A stretch of DNA of 64,000 nucleotides from Candidatus Flexicrinis affinis (GCA_016716525.1 JADJWE010000002.1:496001-560000), one strand, 5' to 3'. Numbered from the stretch's first letter, positions 35,109 to 44,285 are shown. Notes: generated by a model not told the origin, from the sequence alone. Made by a program: numbers and translations.

Positions 35109-37534
35109 CGCGGATTCCCTAGCTTGAACACTTCGAGCACTGCGGGTTCAAGGTCGATCAAAGAGTCGGGGTCGGCATTCTCCGGCACCTGATAGCGTAC
35201 CGAATCGACTGCCGAGCGAAGCGCTTGATCGCGCGAACTGCTGATGATGCGTCCGGCGACTTCGCGAAAGAGCGCCGCATCTCCCAACCGGAGCGCGAGG
35301 ACGAGCGCGACGGCGTTCATCTCGCGCGATGCGTCGAGATTGCTTCGATACCCGAGGTACGTGGCGAAATGATGCGCCATGCGGATCGTCAATGGCAGGC
35401 TCTCGACCTGATCGGCGATGGCGTACAACCCGGTTGCCAAAACTTCGAGATCGAACCCGCCGCGTTCGATCCGCGACAGATAGTACACCGCCTGAATCTG
35501 CGGGAGCGGATCCTTGACCGACTCTGCGCCGAAGCGGCCGCGGACGAAATAATCCCGGGCGCGCGTGACGTTTCCGAGCAGCAGGTGGCACTCCCCGGTG
35601 ACGACCATCAGCAGCGGCGCGATCCAACTTGCGCCATGGGGCAGACGATCGAGCAGTGCATCAAGCATCGCGATGGCGTTTTCGAGGTCGTCGGCGACGA
35701 CCGCCGTCGACGCCGCGAGCGCTTCCAGCACCCACCGCGCATAGGCGGACGCCGGCGGCACGTTCGTCTCGACCAGCCTGCGCGCCTCGGCGATCGTATC
35801 CGCCACCTTATCGTGCTGCTCGAGGATGGGATAGACGATGGCAGCCCATGCGACGGCGATACCGGCTTCGACCTGATAAGGCGTGCCGGCGAGCAAGTCC
35901 GCGCTTCGCCACGCTATGTCCGGAATCGACGCCAGCGAACGGGTGTGGTAGCGCGCGATTACGCTGTAGGCCAGCAGGCGTCCTTCCGCTGCGGGATGCG
36001 CGCTGAAGTCTAGCGTGCTCAACGCACGGTCGAACCACACTTCTGCCTCGTGTGCCCACGGCACGTAGCTGCTCCAGCACCCGACCTGCGAGAGCTGCAG
36101 GACAAGGTCGAACCGCTGGTGGTCAACAGCGTACGCCCATGCGCGGTCGATGTGCCCGCGCTCGGACTGCACGTTCGCAAAGCGCCGAATCTCCATCGTA
36201 TCGAACAGAGCCTTGGCTTCGTGGTCGACCTGCCCTGCAAAGTGTTCGGCGCTGCGCCTCTCGGCCGCCGCGTTCAGCTCCGGATCGCGCTTGCGCTGCT
36301 CGGTCGCATACTGCCGAACGAGGTCGTGCATAACGAAGCGGCTGACCCCGCTGCGCCGCAGCAGCGCCTTTTCGAGCAGCACCTTAAGCGACTTGATGGT
36401 CGCGCCCGACACCGCCAGCGCGGCCTCGACGCTGAAGCTCTCGACCAACACACTCAAGCTGCAGAGCGCGTTCCGTTCTACTTCGTCCAGCCGCGCCCAC
36501 GACCAATCGATGACGGCGCGTACACTGCGCGTGCGTTGAAAGGTCGCGGTCGAATCGCTTTGCAGCAGGTCCAGATTGCGCGTGATCTCGCGCCGGATGT
36601 CGGCAAACGACAAAAGGCCCGACCACTCCGCCGCGATTTCGATGGCCAGTGGCATCCCCTCGACCGACCGGCAGATCGCCGCGACCTCCGCGAGGTCCGC
36701 CGCCGATGGGATCATACCGGGGTTATGGTTCGATGCGATGTGTAGGAACATCTTCACAGCATCGCTGGCCGCACCGTCGTTGGCGGTTTCGCCGGTCGGG
36801 AACTGCACGCCGTCGAGCGAGAGCACGGTCTCGCCCGGCACGTGCAGCGCCTCGCGCGAAGTCACCAGCGCTTTGAGGTTGGGAGCGCCGATCAACAGCC
36901 GTGCAACGAGCGCGCCGATATTCGGCACCGTCTCGGCGCTGTCAAGCAGCAGCAGTACCGAACGTTTGCGCAGCAGCGCGACGATGTCGGCCTGAAGGTC
37001 GGTGGTGCCGCCACGCCGCAGCCCCAGCTCCTCGGCGATGGCGCGCAGGGCGGTGTCGGTGTCGATCGCGGCTGACAGTGGCACGTAGACCACGCCGTCG
37101 CCAAACATGTGACGGTTCTGTTCGGCGACTTGCAGCGCGAGGCGAGTCTTGCCGATGCCCCCGATTCCATACAGGGTGATCAAGCGCGTCGTCGGGTCGG
37201 CCAAGAGCTGCGCGAGCTGCTCCAGCTCGGTCGCCCGGCCGACGAACGGAGTCAGCGCGTACGGCAGCGCGTATTCGCCGGTCGTGCGGACGTCGGTCTC
37301 GATCGCGGCGGGTTCAAGCAGGTTCCAGTCGCGCGCGCGCTGGACGGCCTGTGTGCGGTTCTTTACGTATAACTTGCCGAAGATTTCCTTGAGATACCAC
37401 TTGACCGTGTTGAGCGAGAGGTACGTCGTCTCTGCGATTTCTTGGTTGGACAAGCCATCGGCAACCAGCCGCAAGATTTCAAGTTCACGCTCACCAATGT
37501 CCAGTGTTTCGCGTGGTGCGTCAACTTCGCGCAT
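35105..37534 (-). CDS. LuxR-type HTH / NB-ARC ATPase / helical-repeat regulator (HTH at the N terminus)
   Basis: STAND-class transcriptional regulator, 809 aa. The LuxR/FixJ helix-turn-helix is at the extreme N terminus (residues about 12-66: LDIGERELEILRLVADGLSNQEIAETTYLSLNTVKWYLKEIF), whereas in MalT/LAL regulators it is C-terminal. The NB-ARC module has Walker A GIGGIGKT (123-130), Walker B SVLLLLDSAE and the NB-ARC GxP-type motif VEGMPLAIEIAAEW. A helical repeat region follows to the end. I use the ATG at 37534 (MREVDAP), which has AAAGGGTGG directly upstream; an ATG 17 codons earlier (37585) has no ribosome site. It is coupled to DUF3891, its likely partner or target. Confidence 0.9.
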   Translation of the reverse strand: MREVDAPRETLDIGERELEILRLVADGLSNQEIAETTYLSLNTVKWYLKEIFGKLYVKNRTQAVQRARDWNLLEPAAIETDVRTTGEYALPYALTPFVGRATELEQLAQLLADPTTRLITLYGIGGIGKTRLALQVAEQNRHMFGDGVVYVPLSAAIDTDTALRAIAEELGLRRGGTTDLQADIVALLRKRSVLLLLDSAETVPNIGALVARLLIGAPNLKALVTSREALHVPGETVLSLDGVQFPTGETANDGAASDAVKMFLHIASNHNPGMIPSAADLAEVAAICRSVEGMPLAIEIAAEWSGLLSFADIRREITRNLDLLQSDSTATFQRTRSVRAVIDWSWARLDEVERNALCSLSVLVESFSVEAALAVSGATIKSLKVLLEKALLRRSGVSRFVMHDLVRQYATEQRKRDPELNAAAERRSAEHFAGQVDHEAKALFDTMEIRRFANVQSERGHIDRAWAYAVDHQRFDLVLQLSQVGCWSSYVPWAHEAEVWFDRALSTLDFSAHPAAEGRLLAYSVIARYHTRSLASIPDIAWRSADLLAGTPYQVEAGIAVAWAAIVYPILEQHDKVADTIAEARRLVETNVPPASAYARWVLEALAASTAVVADDLENAIAMLDALLDRLPHGASWIAPLLMVVTGECHLLLGNVTRARDYFVRGRFGAESVKDPLPQIQAVYYLSRIERGGFDLEVLATGLYAIADQVESLPLTIRMAHHFATYLGYRSNLDASREMNAVALVLALRLGDAALFREVAGRIISSSRDQALRSAVDSVRYQVPENADPDSLIDLEPAVLEVFKLGNPR

Positions 37535-37670
37535 TTCCACCCTTTGTATCCACCCGATAGTGTGGTGACCCACAATGCCTACCATTCTAAACTAACTTTC
37601 ATCGGGTTACGCCCAAAGCTTTCGGGCAGCCCTACATCAATCCAATCCAAATCGAAAGGAAAAGTCACCC

Positions 37671-39551
37671 ATGAACCGAGTCACGTCCCTCATCACCCTG
37701 ATCGTCGCGCTGATGTCTGGCGCTGCGGTACTGGCCGCGCCGCTGCCCAACGCGCCGTGGTATGCCGTCGTGTGGGAGCGCACATCCGATACGCTGCATT
37801 GGATCAACGCAGCCGGCGAACAGCTCTCCATCGCACGTCCCAAAGTACAGGTCGAGGTCACCGACGTACGCCGCATTCAGGTTCACATGAGTCCGAACGG
37901 CCGCACGCTGGTCGTCACGTCACCCATCCAGCAGGGCGGGTACGGCATCGCGTTCTACGACCTTGAATCGGGCCAGTTCACCAACCTGTTCACCACCACC
38001 GCGGACGAAGAACCCAGCCGTGTTGGCGGCGCGCAGTTCACCGAGTCGGGCTCGCATTATGCGACCGCCCTGCGCAGCGCCAACGGAGACTGGCGTATCG
38101 TCGTGCTAACTGCCAACGGCAGCGAGAGCGCACAGCTCACCCGCACCAGCCCCAACCTGCCCGACAACTTCATCACCGACCCGACGTGGTGGGCGCGCAT
38201 CGGCGACTTCAACGTCGACGAGGGCCTCGGTCAGGTGGTCGTGCGCTTGCAGCTCGTGACCGAACCCAGCACGCAGTTCATCACGTTCCCGTCGTTCACG
38301 TGGTATCCGTTCATGAACACGCCGATCGCACCTGATGGCCTCGCCTTCAACCCGTACACTGGCTTCGACGTGCTGCCCACCACCGGCGAGGTCGTGTTCC
38401 CGTGGTTCGACAAGGGCGGTCAATCCCCGCAGATCGCCACCGACGCGAACCTGATCGCCACGCAGGCCAACGTGCAAAGCGGCGCCATGATGGTGTTCGA
38501 TGCTGGTAACGGCCGCGTCAACTCGGCCAAGTGGCTGCGCAACGGCGACTGGATCGGTTACCGTCTCGAAGACGGTGTGTTCGCCGAGCACATCGTCGTC
38601 AGCGACCGCAACGGCGGCGGCGCCAACCCGCTTGGCCCCAACTTCAACCGCGTCTACACCACGCCCGACGGCTTCGTCGCTAAGGACCCGACCGCGCAGC
38701 AGTTGGTCCACGTCACCGACCTGAACTACGAAGCGCGCACCAGCACGCCCGGCAGCATGATCTTTCAGGCGAACGGCCCGTTCGAGGTGATCTACACGAC
38801 GCCGGCAGGCGCGGTCTTCTCGCTGCCCAGCGTCGACACACCGGTCGTTGCCAATGATCTCGGTGTGCAGGCTCCGCAGGCGGAATGCCCCGGCGCGCCG
38901 GCCCCACGGCTGAGTGTCGGAGCAGGTGCCCGCGTCACCTTCACCGACGGCACGCCGCTCAACGTGCGCCAGCAGCCCGGCGGCGCGCTGGTCACCACCC
39001 TTCAGGAAGGCACGCTCGTCGCCGTGATCGATGGCCCGCAGTGCTTGAACGGCTACCGCTGGTGGAACCTGCGCATGAACGACGGTGTCACGGGCTGGTC
39101 GGCCGAAGGCGACAGCGAAGACTACTACCTCGAGCCGATCATGGTGACCGACCTCACGATCTCCGCTGCGACCCCTGTGCCGCCGCGCGCCATCGAAACG
39201 CCGCTGATCGTCAGCGTGATCCCGACTGCAACACCCGCACGAGTCATCACGTCGGTCATCTGCTCCAACAGCCCGGCGGCCCGTGTTAGCGTCGGCAGCA
39301 ACGCGTGGGTCGCTAACATCAACGGCACGCTGGCGGTCTACCAGAACGTCGACTCCGCCACCCCGTTGGCCAACATCGCACCGGGCACCATCATGTCCGT
39401 CATCGGCGGGCCGGCCTGCCGCACCAGCAACAACCAGCGCATGTGGCAGGTGAACGTCACCATCAATGGCCAGCCCGCGACGGGCTGGGTCACCGAGGGC
39501 AGCGGCAGCAACTACGCCATCACGCCGAACCCGCCGCGCGCCAACAACTAG
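37671..39551 (+). CDS. Secreted propeller-like protein with C-terminal SH3b domains
   Basis: Exported protein of 626 aa. Signal peptide about residues 1-23 (ending AVLAA). Residues about 28-400 contain repeated beta-strand blades with WD40/TolB-like texture (SPNGRTLVVTSPI, IAFYDLESGQFTNLF, WRIVVLTANGSESAQLTR). A bacterial SH3 domain follows (about 418-485: GTPLNVRQQPGGALVTTLQEGTLVAVIDGPQC). A second SH3b-like domain is near 535-620 (GTLAVYQNVDSATPLANIAPGTIMSVIGGPAC). A likely cell-surface binding protein. AAAGGAAAAG precedes the ATG. It is followed by another SH3b gene across a strong hairpin. Confidence 0.85.
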   Translation: MNRVTSLITLIVALMSGAAVLAAPLPNAPWYAVVWERTSDTLHWINAAGEQLSIARPKVQVEVTDVRRIQVHMSPNGRTLVVTSPIQQGGYGIAFYDLESGQFTNLFTTTADEEPSRVGGAQFTESGSHYATALRSANGDWRIVVLTANGSESAQLTRTSPNLPDNFITDPTWWARIGDFNVDEGLGQVVVRLQLVTEPSTQFITFPSFTWYPFMNTPIAPDGLAFNPYTGFDVLPTTGEVVFPWFDKGGQSPQIATDANLIATQANVQSGAMMVFDAGNGRVNSAKWLRNGDWIGYRLEDGVFAEHIVVSDRNGGGANPLGPNFNRVYTTPDGFVAKDPTAQQLVHVTDLNYEARTSTPGSMIFQANGPFEVIYTTPAGAVFSLPSVDTPVVANDLGVQAPQAECPGAPAPRLSVGAGARVTFTDGTPLNVRQQPGGALVTTLQEGTLVAVIDGPQCLNGYRWWNLRMNDGVTGWSAEGDSEDYYLEPIMVTDLTISAATPVPPRAIETPLIVSVIPTATPARVITSVICSNSPAARVSVGSNAWVANINGTLAVYQNVDSATPLANIAPGTIMSVIGGPACRTSNNQRMWQVNVTINGQPATGWVTEGSGSNYAITPNPPRANN

Positions 39552-39562
39552 GACTCTCGAGC

Positions 39563-39623
39563 GGGTGTACACCCTCTCCACTCCCGTACCTGCGTCTGCG
39601 GCGCGAACACGCCGCAGACGCAG
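39563..39623 (+). terminator. Palindrome and strong hairpin between two SH3b genes
   Basis: GGGTGTACACCC (39563-39574) is a perfect 12-bp palindrome. A perfect 14-bp stem (CTGCGTCTGCGGCG / CGCCGCAGACGCAG, 39590-39623) with a 6-nt loop follows. No T-run follows, so it may be a factor-dependent terminator, an mRNA stabiliser or an attenuator rather than a classic intrinsic terminator. Confidence 0.55.
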
Positions 39624-39702
39624 ATCAAGCGATGCACTAAGCAGCGAACAGCACAGACCGATATCGATCAAATCAGCATCAATCTCAAGGAGCATAAACC
39701 CT

Positions 39703-40902
39703 ATGAAGCACGTAACCCGCACCCTCACCTTAGTCGCCCTGCTGCTCTTGTTCAGCCTCGTGCTGAACGCGCAGGCGATCCCCGGACTGGTCGTGTTCGG
39801 CGTCGAGCCGGACGAGATCGACTACATGCCGCAGGTGCCGCAGGGCGAACTGCCGCCGGCCCCGCTGAAGATCGCCGCCAACACGCCGGCCACGCCGCTT
39901 ACGCCGGAGCTGGACCTTGGCGCTGGTGACACTGCCTGCGACGGCGGCGCGCTGAGCTTCCTCGAAGTGGGCAGCCATGCGATCGTCGCCCCGATGGCGC
40001 AAGCGCACGATGTCGCCGAGGAGATCGTCACCGAGCGTTTGACGATGATTGTCGATGCCGTCCGCGTCAACGAATACGCCCAGCCCAGCATGCCCGATGT
40101 CTTCGTGATGCCGTGGGACATGCGCTTCGGAAGCATCTCTGACGCGTTCGGGGGACTCGACGAATGGCTCGAGGAACTCGGCGAGGAAGCCGACTTCCCG
40201 GCTGACGAACCGCTGCCCAACGGCTTCCTTACTTTCCCTGTGCCGGTCGGCACGATCGTGGAGGTCGTGGGCGGACCGTACTGCTCGGAACGCTTCAACG
40301 ACGCCACCGAGCTTAAGGACTGGACCGAGACTTACACGTGGTGGCAGGTGTCCGCGACGGTCGACGGCGTGACATATCCGTTCGTGTGGCTTCCTGAGAC
40401 CGTCTTCGAGCAGGACTCCGAGTCCGACACCAAGTTCCTGACCGTGCTGCTCCGCCCGTATCAGGTCGTCGAGGTCAACCCGTGCATCGGCGTACTGCCG
40501 AGCCAGCTTTATGCCAGCCTAGAGGTCGAACCCGGCCCCGGCCCGTTGAACATCCGCGCCGAGCCTAATGGCGAGATCGTCGGACGGCTTGGCATGGGCG
40601 ACAAGGTCACGCTCGGCGGCCCGCCGGAATGCGCGGGCGGCACGACGTGGTGGCCGACCGACCGCGGCTGGATCGCCGAGCGCGACCCGGAAACGCAGGT
40701 TGCCCTGCTGCTCCCGGCCGTGCAGGCTGCGCGCGAGGCTGCCCGCCGCGATCCCCCGCCGCCCACCCAGAGCGCGCAGGAGGCTCCGCCGCAGGTCGCT
40801 CCTCCAATCGTGCAGGTGACGGCACAGCCGACCCGCCCGCCGCGCCCGACGCAGACGCCAAGCGATCCCATCGGCGCGCCGAGCCAGCCCCCCAAGCGTT
40901 AA
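39703..40902 (+). CDS. Secreted SH3b-domain protein with Pro-rich tail
   Basis: Exported protein, 399 aa. The ATG at 39703 has AAGGAG 11 bp upstream and opens a clear signal peptide (about residues 1-25, ending LNAQA). A central region (about 80-270) is unrecognised and acidic. An SH3b-like domain occupies about 275-345 (PGPLNIRAEPNGEIVGRLGMGDKVTLGGPPEC, WWPTDRGWIAERD). The last 50 residues are Pro/Gln/Thr-rich (APPIVQVTAQPTRPPRPTQ). The Cys-Gly-Gly-containing SH3b end matches that of its neighbour, so the pair probably arose by duplication or shares a ligand. An open frame continues upstream through the hairpin but is not coding. Confidence 0.85.
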   Translation: MKHVTRTLTLVALLLLFSLVLNAQAIPGLVVFGVEPDEIDYMPQVPQGELPPAPLKIAANTPATPLTPELDLGAGDTACDGGALSFLEVGSHAIVAPMAQAHDVAEEIVTERLTMIVDAVRVNEYAQPSMPDVFVMPWDMRFGSISDAFGGLDEWLEELGEEADFPADEPLPNGFLTFPVPVGTIVEVVGGPYCSERFNDATELKDWTETYTWWQVSATVDGVTYPFVWLPETVFEQDSESDTKFLTVLLRPYQVVEVNPCIGVLPSQLYASLEVEPGPGPLNIRAEPNGEIVGRLGMGDKVTLGGPPECAGGTTWWPTDRGWIAERDPETQVALLLPAVQAAREAARRDPPPPTQSAQEAPPQVAPPIVQVTAQPTRPPRPTQTPSDPIGAPSQPPKR

Positions 40903-40921
40903 CGGCGCACAGACCGATCCC

Positions 40922-40948
40922 GAACCCCGCCCTCATCCGGCGGGGTTC
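40922..40948. terminator. Hairpin terminator between convergent genes
   Basis: GAACCCCGCC / GGCGGGGTTC, a perfect 10-bp stem with 7-nt loop CTCATCC, followed by TTGATT. It lies between the SH3b gene (ends 40902) and the exported toroid-like protein gene (ends 40974). Confidence 0.85.
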
Positions 40949-40973
40949 TTGATTAGCACAGGGGACGATAACC

Positions 40974-42731
40974 CTACCCGGCAGCGAGTGCGTTCGCGGC
41001 GCACAGCAGCGACGACAGGTTATGCTGAACGTAGTCAATGCGTACGTCGTAACCGTACAGCTCGCCCGTGAATCCGCCTAACGCCCGTGCCGGATCGGCC
41101 AGATACGTCGTGTCATCCGGCATGATCTGCGTCTGAAGCTGGAAGGCGATGCCGGCCATCACCGCATCGCGCACGTCGGCGGCGATCAACGCGTCGTCCT
41201 CTTCCAGTATTGGCAGCACGGCACACAGGCCTTCGGTGCGGGTCGCGGTCGGCGTCGAGCGCGGCGGATTATAGTAGCCGCCGATCCACGACTCCGGCAC
41301 GCGCTCGCGATGCTGCGTCTGCACGATAATCCACGTCAAGCGCCGCACATAGGCGTAATCAACCCTTTCCGGATCAACTTCATGCAAGGCAGCAAGCGCG
41401 TAAAGCAGCCAATGGTCGTGCGGTATGTTTTCGTCGCCGATGCCGGCGTTCGACGCAATGATCGCCTCGATCCCGCGGTGAGCGGTATCCAGCCAACGCG
41501 GGTCGGGATCAAGCTGGTACAACCGCAGCAGGCCAAATGCCGCCTCACCCGGGTAGTAATCCGACTCGAAGTCGCGGACCTCGCCAGTCCCCGTGTTGAC
41601 GATGTGAACCCATGTCCCGTCCTCGAACTGGGCGCCAACGATCCACTCCGCCAGCGCGCGCATCGTCGGGATATACTGCCTGTCGCCCGTTACTTCCGTG
41701 TACTCCGCCAGCGCAAGCAGCAGCAAGCCCTGCCCACCCAGCTTGACCTCGTCGTCTTCGATCAGGCACGCGACATCGGACCCGTTGACGGGGGCAACGC
41801 ACGGGCCAACATTTGCGAGCGCGAACTGCAGCGCCTGATCGGCGGCGGCGCGACGACGTGGATCGGGCAACTCGTCTTCCAACTCATACATTGAGAATGT
41901 CGTGCCGGCATGGCGCAGCATGTTGTATGACCGTGACACCCGGCCCGTCCCCGCGTCGTACTGGTAGTCGAACCGGCCGTCGCGTCGCACACTCCGCGCG
42001 AGATAGTCGCCGGCGAGCAGCGCGGACTCGCGCAGCAGGTCGGGCGAGAGTGACTCCACGGAGAGACGCTTTGCGGTAAGCAGTTCGGCTTCCTCGCCGG
42101 AGCGCTGCACCGCCGTAACGGTTTGGAACCGGTACACATCGAGCGGCGTAAACGTGAGCGCATCCGTCAGCGCGCCGGTGTCGAATCCGCGCTCCGACGC
42201 GTAGTCGACCCACCGCTCGCGATCCATGATCCCGTTAGAGTCGAACAACTGGCGTGCTTCGATCTCGGCGGGCAGCGCGATTCCAAGCGCGACCGGATCG
42301 AACGCCAGCCCCCACACAGCACCACTTCGGCTTGTGCGGAACTCCGGCGCAATCAGTCGCTCGCGCACCAGTCCGTACGCGACATCGACGCGAATCACGG
42401 CATGGTTGGGAACCTCCCCGATGGCCTGCGTCCGCGTCGCCATGACCTGCTCGACCTCGTCAGCTGCGACCCACACGACTTTGGACGGCGCATCGGGTGT
42501 CGAGACAGTGAGCGCCGCCCAGATGACGGCCGGCCCGAGATCGTGTGCGGGCAGCGGTGAATCGGCATGCCGCACCGCGCCGGCCAGTTCCAGCGCGAGC
42601 GCTTCGGCCGCGGGCTGGTCAGGGAGCGAGAATGGTGGCGCCACTTGTGGTTGGGCAAGTGCCGCCGGCCCTACCACGAGACTCAGGCACAAGACAAACA
42701 GCATCAGACGTAAAGGGCGTATGTCAGTCAA
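40974..42731 (-). CDS. Exported protein with alpha/alpha-toroid-like domain (585 aa)
   Basis: Secreted or anchored protein. Signal peptide TDIRPLRLMLFVLCLSLVVG ending near ALAQP. Residues about 235-580 show regular helix pairs with aromatic and acidic motifs typical of six-hairpin (alpha/alpha) toroids: GGQGLLLLALAEYTEVTGDRQY, MRALAEWIVGAQFEDGTWVHIV, YYPGEAAFGLLRLYQLDPDPRWLDTAHR, DHWLLYALAALHEVDPE. That fold occurs in glycosidases, uronyl epimerases and lyases. I cannot name a reaction. The TTG start at 42731 keeps Arg residues ahead of the hydrophobic core; an ATG nine codons later is possible. Confidence 0.75.
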   Translation of the reverse strand: MTDIRPLRLMLFVLCLSLVVGPAALAQPQVAPPFSLPDQPAAEALALELAGAVRHADSPLPAHDLGPAVIWAALTVSTPDAPSKVVWVAADEVEQVMATRTQAIGEVPNHAVIRVDVAYGLVRERLIAPEFRTSRSGAVWGLAFDPVALGIALPAEIEARQLFDSNGIMDRERWVDYASERGFDTGALTDALTFTPLDVYRFQTVTAVQRSGEEAELLTAKRLSVESLSPDLLRESALLAGDYLARSVRRDGRFDYQYDAGTGRVSRSYNMLRHAGTTFSMYELEDELPDPRRRAAADQALQFALANVGPCVAPVNGSDVACLIEDDEVKLGGQGLLLLALAEYTEVTGDRQYIPTMRALAEWIVGAQFEDGTWVHIVNTGTGEVRDFESDYYPGEAAFGLLRLYQLDPDPRWLDTAHRGIEAIIASNAGIGDENIPHDHWLLYALAALHEVDPERVDYAYVRRLTWIIVQTQHRERVPESWIGGYYNPPRSTPTATRTEGLCAVLPILEEDDALIAADVRDAVMAGIAFQLQTQIMPDDTTYLADPARALGGFTGELYGYDVRIDYVQHNLSSLLCAANALAAG

Positions 42732-42799
42732 AGCGTTTCATAACCCCAGTGCGGACAAGATCGAACTACACTAGCACGCGAATCGAATTGACGCCGCAT

Positions 42800-42836
42800 T
42801 GCAAACGCTTGCATAGATGTCGCACGGCGATACAAT
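42800..42836 (+). promoter_or_regulatory. xylA promoter with LacI-family operator
   Basis: TGCAAACGCTTGCA (42800-42813) is a near-perfect palindrome centred on CG, the form bound by LacI/CcpA-type regulators. It overlaps the -35 TTGCAT (42809-42814); 16 nt later comes the -10 TACAAT (42831-42836). The layout predicts repression of xylose isomerase by a sugar-responsive LacI-type protein not encoded in this window. Confidence 0.65.
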
Positions 42837-42952
42837 CTCTGAAAGTCTGGGAGCAAGTGCAGCGATGGTTCGCTGTTCTGTTCCCGTAGTTCTGTTTGTT
42901 CGCGCTAGGCCGGCTTTGCGCCGAATGATTGCCTCAACAAAGGATATCCGCC

Positions 42953-44113
42953 ATGTATGAACCAAAACCGGAACATAGATTTACGTTTGGGATGTGGACG
43001 GTCGGAAGTGTGGGCCGCGATCCGTTCGGCCTGCCCACCCGCGAACCCATCGACTACCGGCAGATTTGCCAGATGCTCGGCGAAGTCGGCGCGTGGGGCA
43101 TCAACTTTCACGACAACGACCTCGTCCCCATCGACGCGACCGCCGCGGAACGCGCCGCACTTGTCAAAGGCTTCAAGCAGGCGATGGCCGACAACGGGAT
43201 CGTGTGCCCGATGGCGACTACCAACCTGTTCACCGATCCGGCGTTCAAGGACGGCGCGTTCACCAGCAACGACCCACGAGTACGCGCCTACGCACGTCAG
43301 AAGGTGCTGCGGACGATGGACGACGCCGTAGAACTCGGGGCGAAAGTGTTCGTGTTCTGGGGCGGGCGCGAAGGCACCGAGACCGACTCGTCGAAGGGCG
43401 CCGTCGACTCGATCAAGCACACCCGCGACGCGCTCAACTTCTTCTGCGAGTACGTGATCGACAACGGATACGACCTCAAACTGGCGCTTGAACCCAAGCC
43501 CAACGAGCCGCGCGGCGACATCTACTTTCCGACTGTCGGCAGCATGCTCGCACTGATCGCGACGCTCGACCATCCCGAAATGGTCGGCGTGAACCCCGAG
43601 GTCGCCCACGAGCACATGGCCGGGCTGAACTTCATGCACGCGGTCGCGCAGGCGTGGGACGCCGGCAAGCTGTTCCACATCGACCTCAACGACCAGCTTT
43701 TCGGCCGTTACGATCAGGATTTCCGGTTCGGCGCGGCGATGATTAAGCAAGCGTTCTACCTCGTCAAGTTCCTCGAAGACGTCGGTTACAGCGGCAGCAA
43801 GCATTTCGACGCGCACGCGTATCGCACGGCTGATCATGCAGACGTCAAGGAATTCGCGAAGGGCTGCATGCGCACCTATTTGATCCTCAAGGAGAAGGCC
43901 GCGCAGTTCAACGCCGACGCCGAGATTCAGGCGCTGCTGGCCGAAATCCATGCCGACAGCGGCGATCAGGCCAGCGTGTTGGGCAAGTACAGCCGCGAGG
44001 CCGCGGCCAAGCTCAAGGCAACCGAATACGACCGCGAGGCGCTCGGAAAGCGCAGCCTGCCCTACGAACGGCTCGATCAGCTCACGGTCGAGGTGCTGCT
44101 CGGCGTGAGGTAA
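42953..44113 (+). CDS. xylA: Xylose isomerase, class I
   Basis: Cytoplasmic enzyme interconverting D-xylose and D-xylulose with two divalent metals. 386 aa, the short class I (Streptomyces/Thermus-like) length. Catalytic and metal residues are visible: His53 and Asp56 in NFHDNDL, the Trp in VFVFWGGREGTE, Glu and Lys in LALEPKPNEPRGD, Glu/His in VGVNPEVAHEHMAG, and the Asp pair in HIDLNDQ. The ATG at 42953 has AAAGGA 8 bp upstream; a frame extension of eight codons lacks one. Transcribed alone from a LacI-operator promoter, ending at a strong hairpin. The FGGY kinase at 7.4-8.9 kb could supply the next step. Confidence 0.96.
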   Translation: MYEPKPEHRFTFGMWTVGSVGRDPFGLPTREPIDYRQICQMLGEVGAWGINFHDNDLVPIDATAAERAALVKGFKQAMADNGIVCPMATTNLFTDPAFKDGAFTSNDPRVRAYARQKVLRTMDDAVELGAKVFVFWGGREGTETDSSKGAVDSIKHTRDALNFFCEYVIDNGYDLKLALEPKPNEPRGDIYFPTVGSMLALIATLDHPEMVGVNPEVAHEHMAGLNFMHAVAQAWDAGKLFHIDLNDQLFGRYDQDFRFGAAMIKQAFYLVKFLEDVGYSGSKHFDAHAYRTADHADVKEFAKGCMRTYLILKEKAAQFNADAEIQALLAEIHADSGDQASVLGKYSREAAAKLKATEYDREALGKRSLPYERLDQLTVEVLLGVR

Positions 44114-44170
44114 GGCGGACGGATTGGCACGCGTTGTGCGCCTGTAGCCCCTATCCTTTCGACACACCCC

Positions 44171-44202
44171 GCCGGCGCGAGGATCTCGCGCCGGCTTTGA
44201 TT
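44171..44202 (+). terminator. Intrinsic terminator of xylA
   Basis: A perfect 11-bp stem GCCGGCGCGAG / CTCGCGCCGGC with a 3-nt loop, followed by TTTGATT, 57 bp after the xylA stop. Confidence 0.9.
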
Positions 44203-44214
44203 CCGACCAAGTGC

Positions 44215-44269
44215 TTGACAACACTTCCCAAAGCTAATATCATTAGCCTTGAACACTAACGCCATTAGC
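44215..44269 (+). promoter_or_regulatory. Promoter with two TetR-operator-like palindromes
   Basis: TTGACA (44215-44220), 17 nt, TATCAT (44238-44243). The perfect palindrome GCTAAT-ATC-ATTAGC (44233-44247) covers the -10. A second, imperfect copy CTAAC-GCC-ATTAG lies at 44256-44268, with centres 22 bp apart (two helical turns). These are likely operators for the TetR-family protein encoded second in this operon, giving autorepression. Confidence 0.75.
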
Positions 44270-44285
44270 TTTGAGGACCGTACCC

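Noticed and set aside
38106..39728. 540-codon open frame opposite the propeller/SH3b gene
   Set aside because: Antisense shadow; the sense gene has a signal peptide, blades and SH3b motifs.
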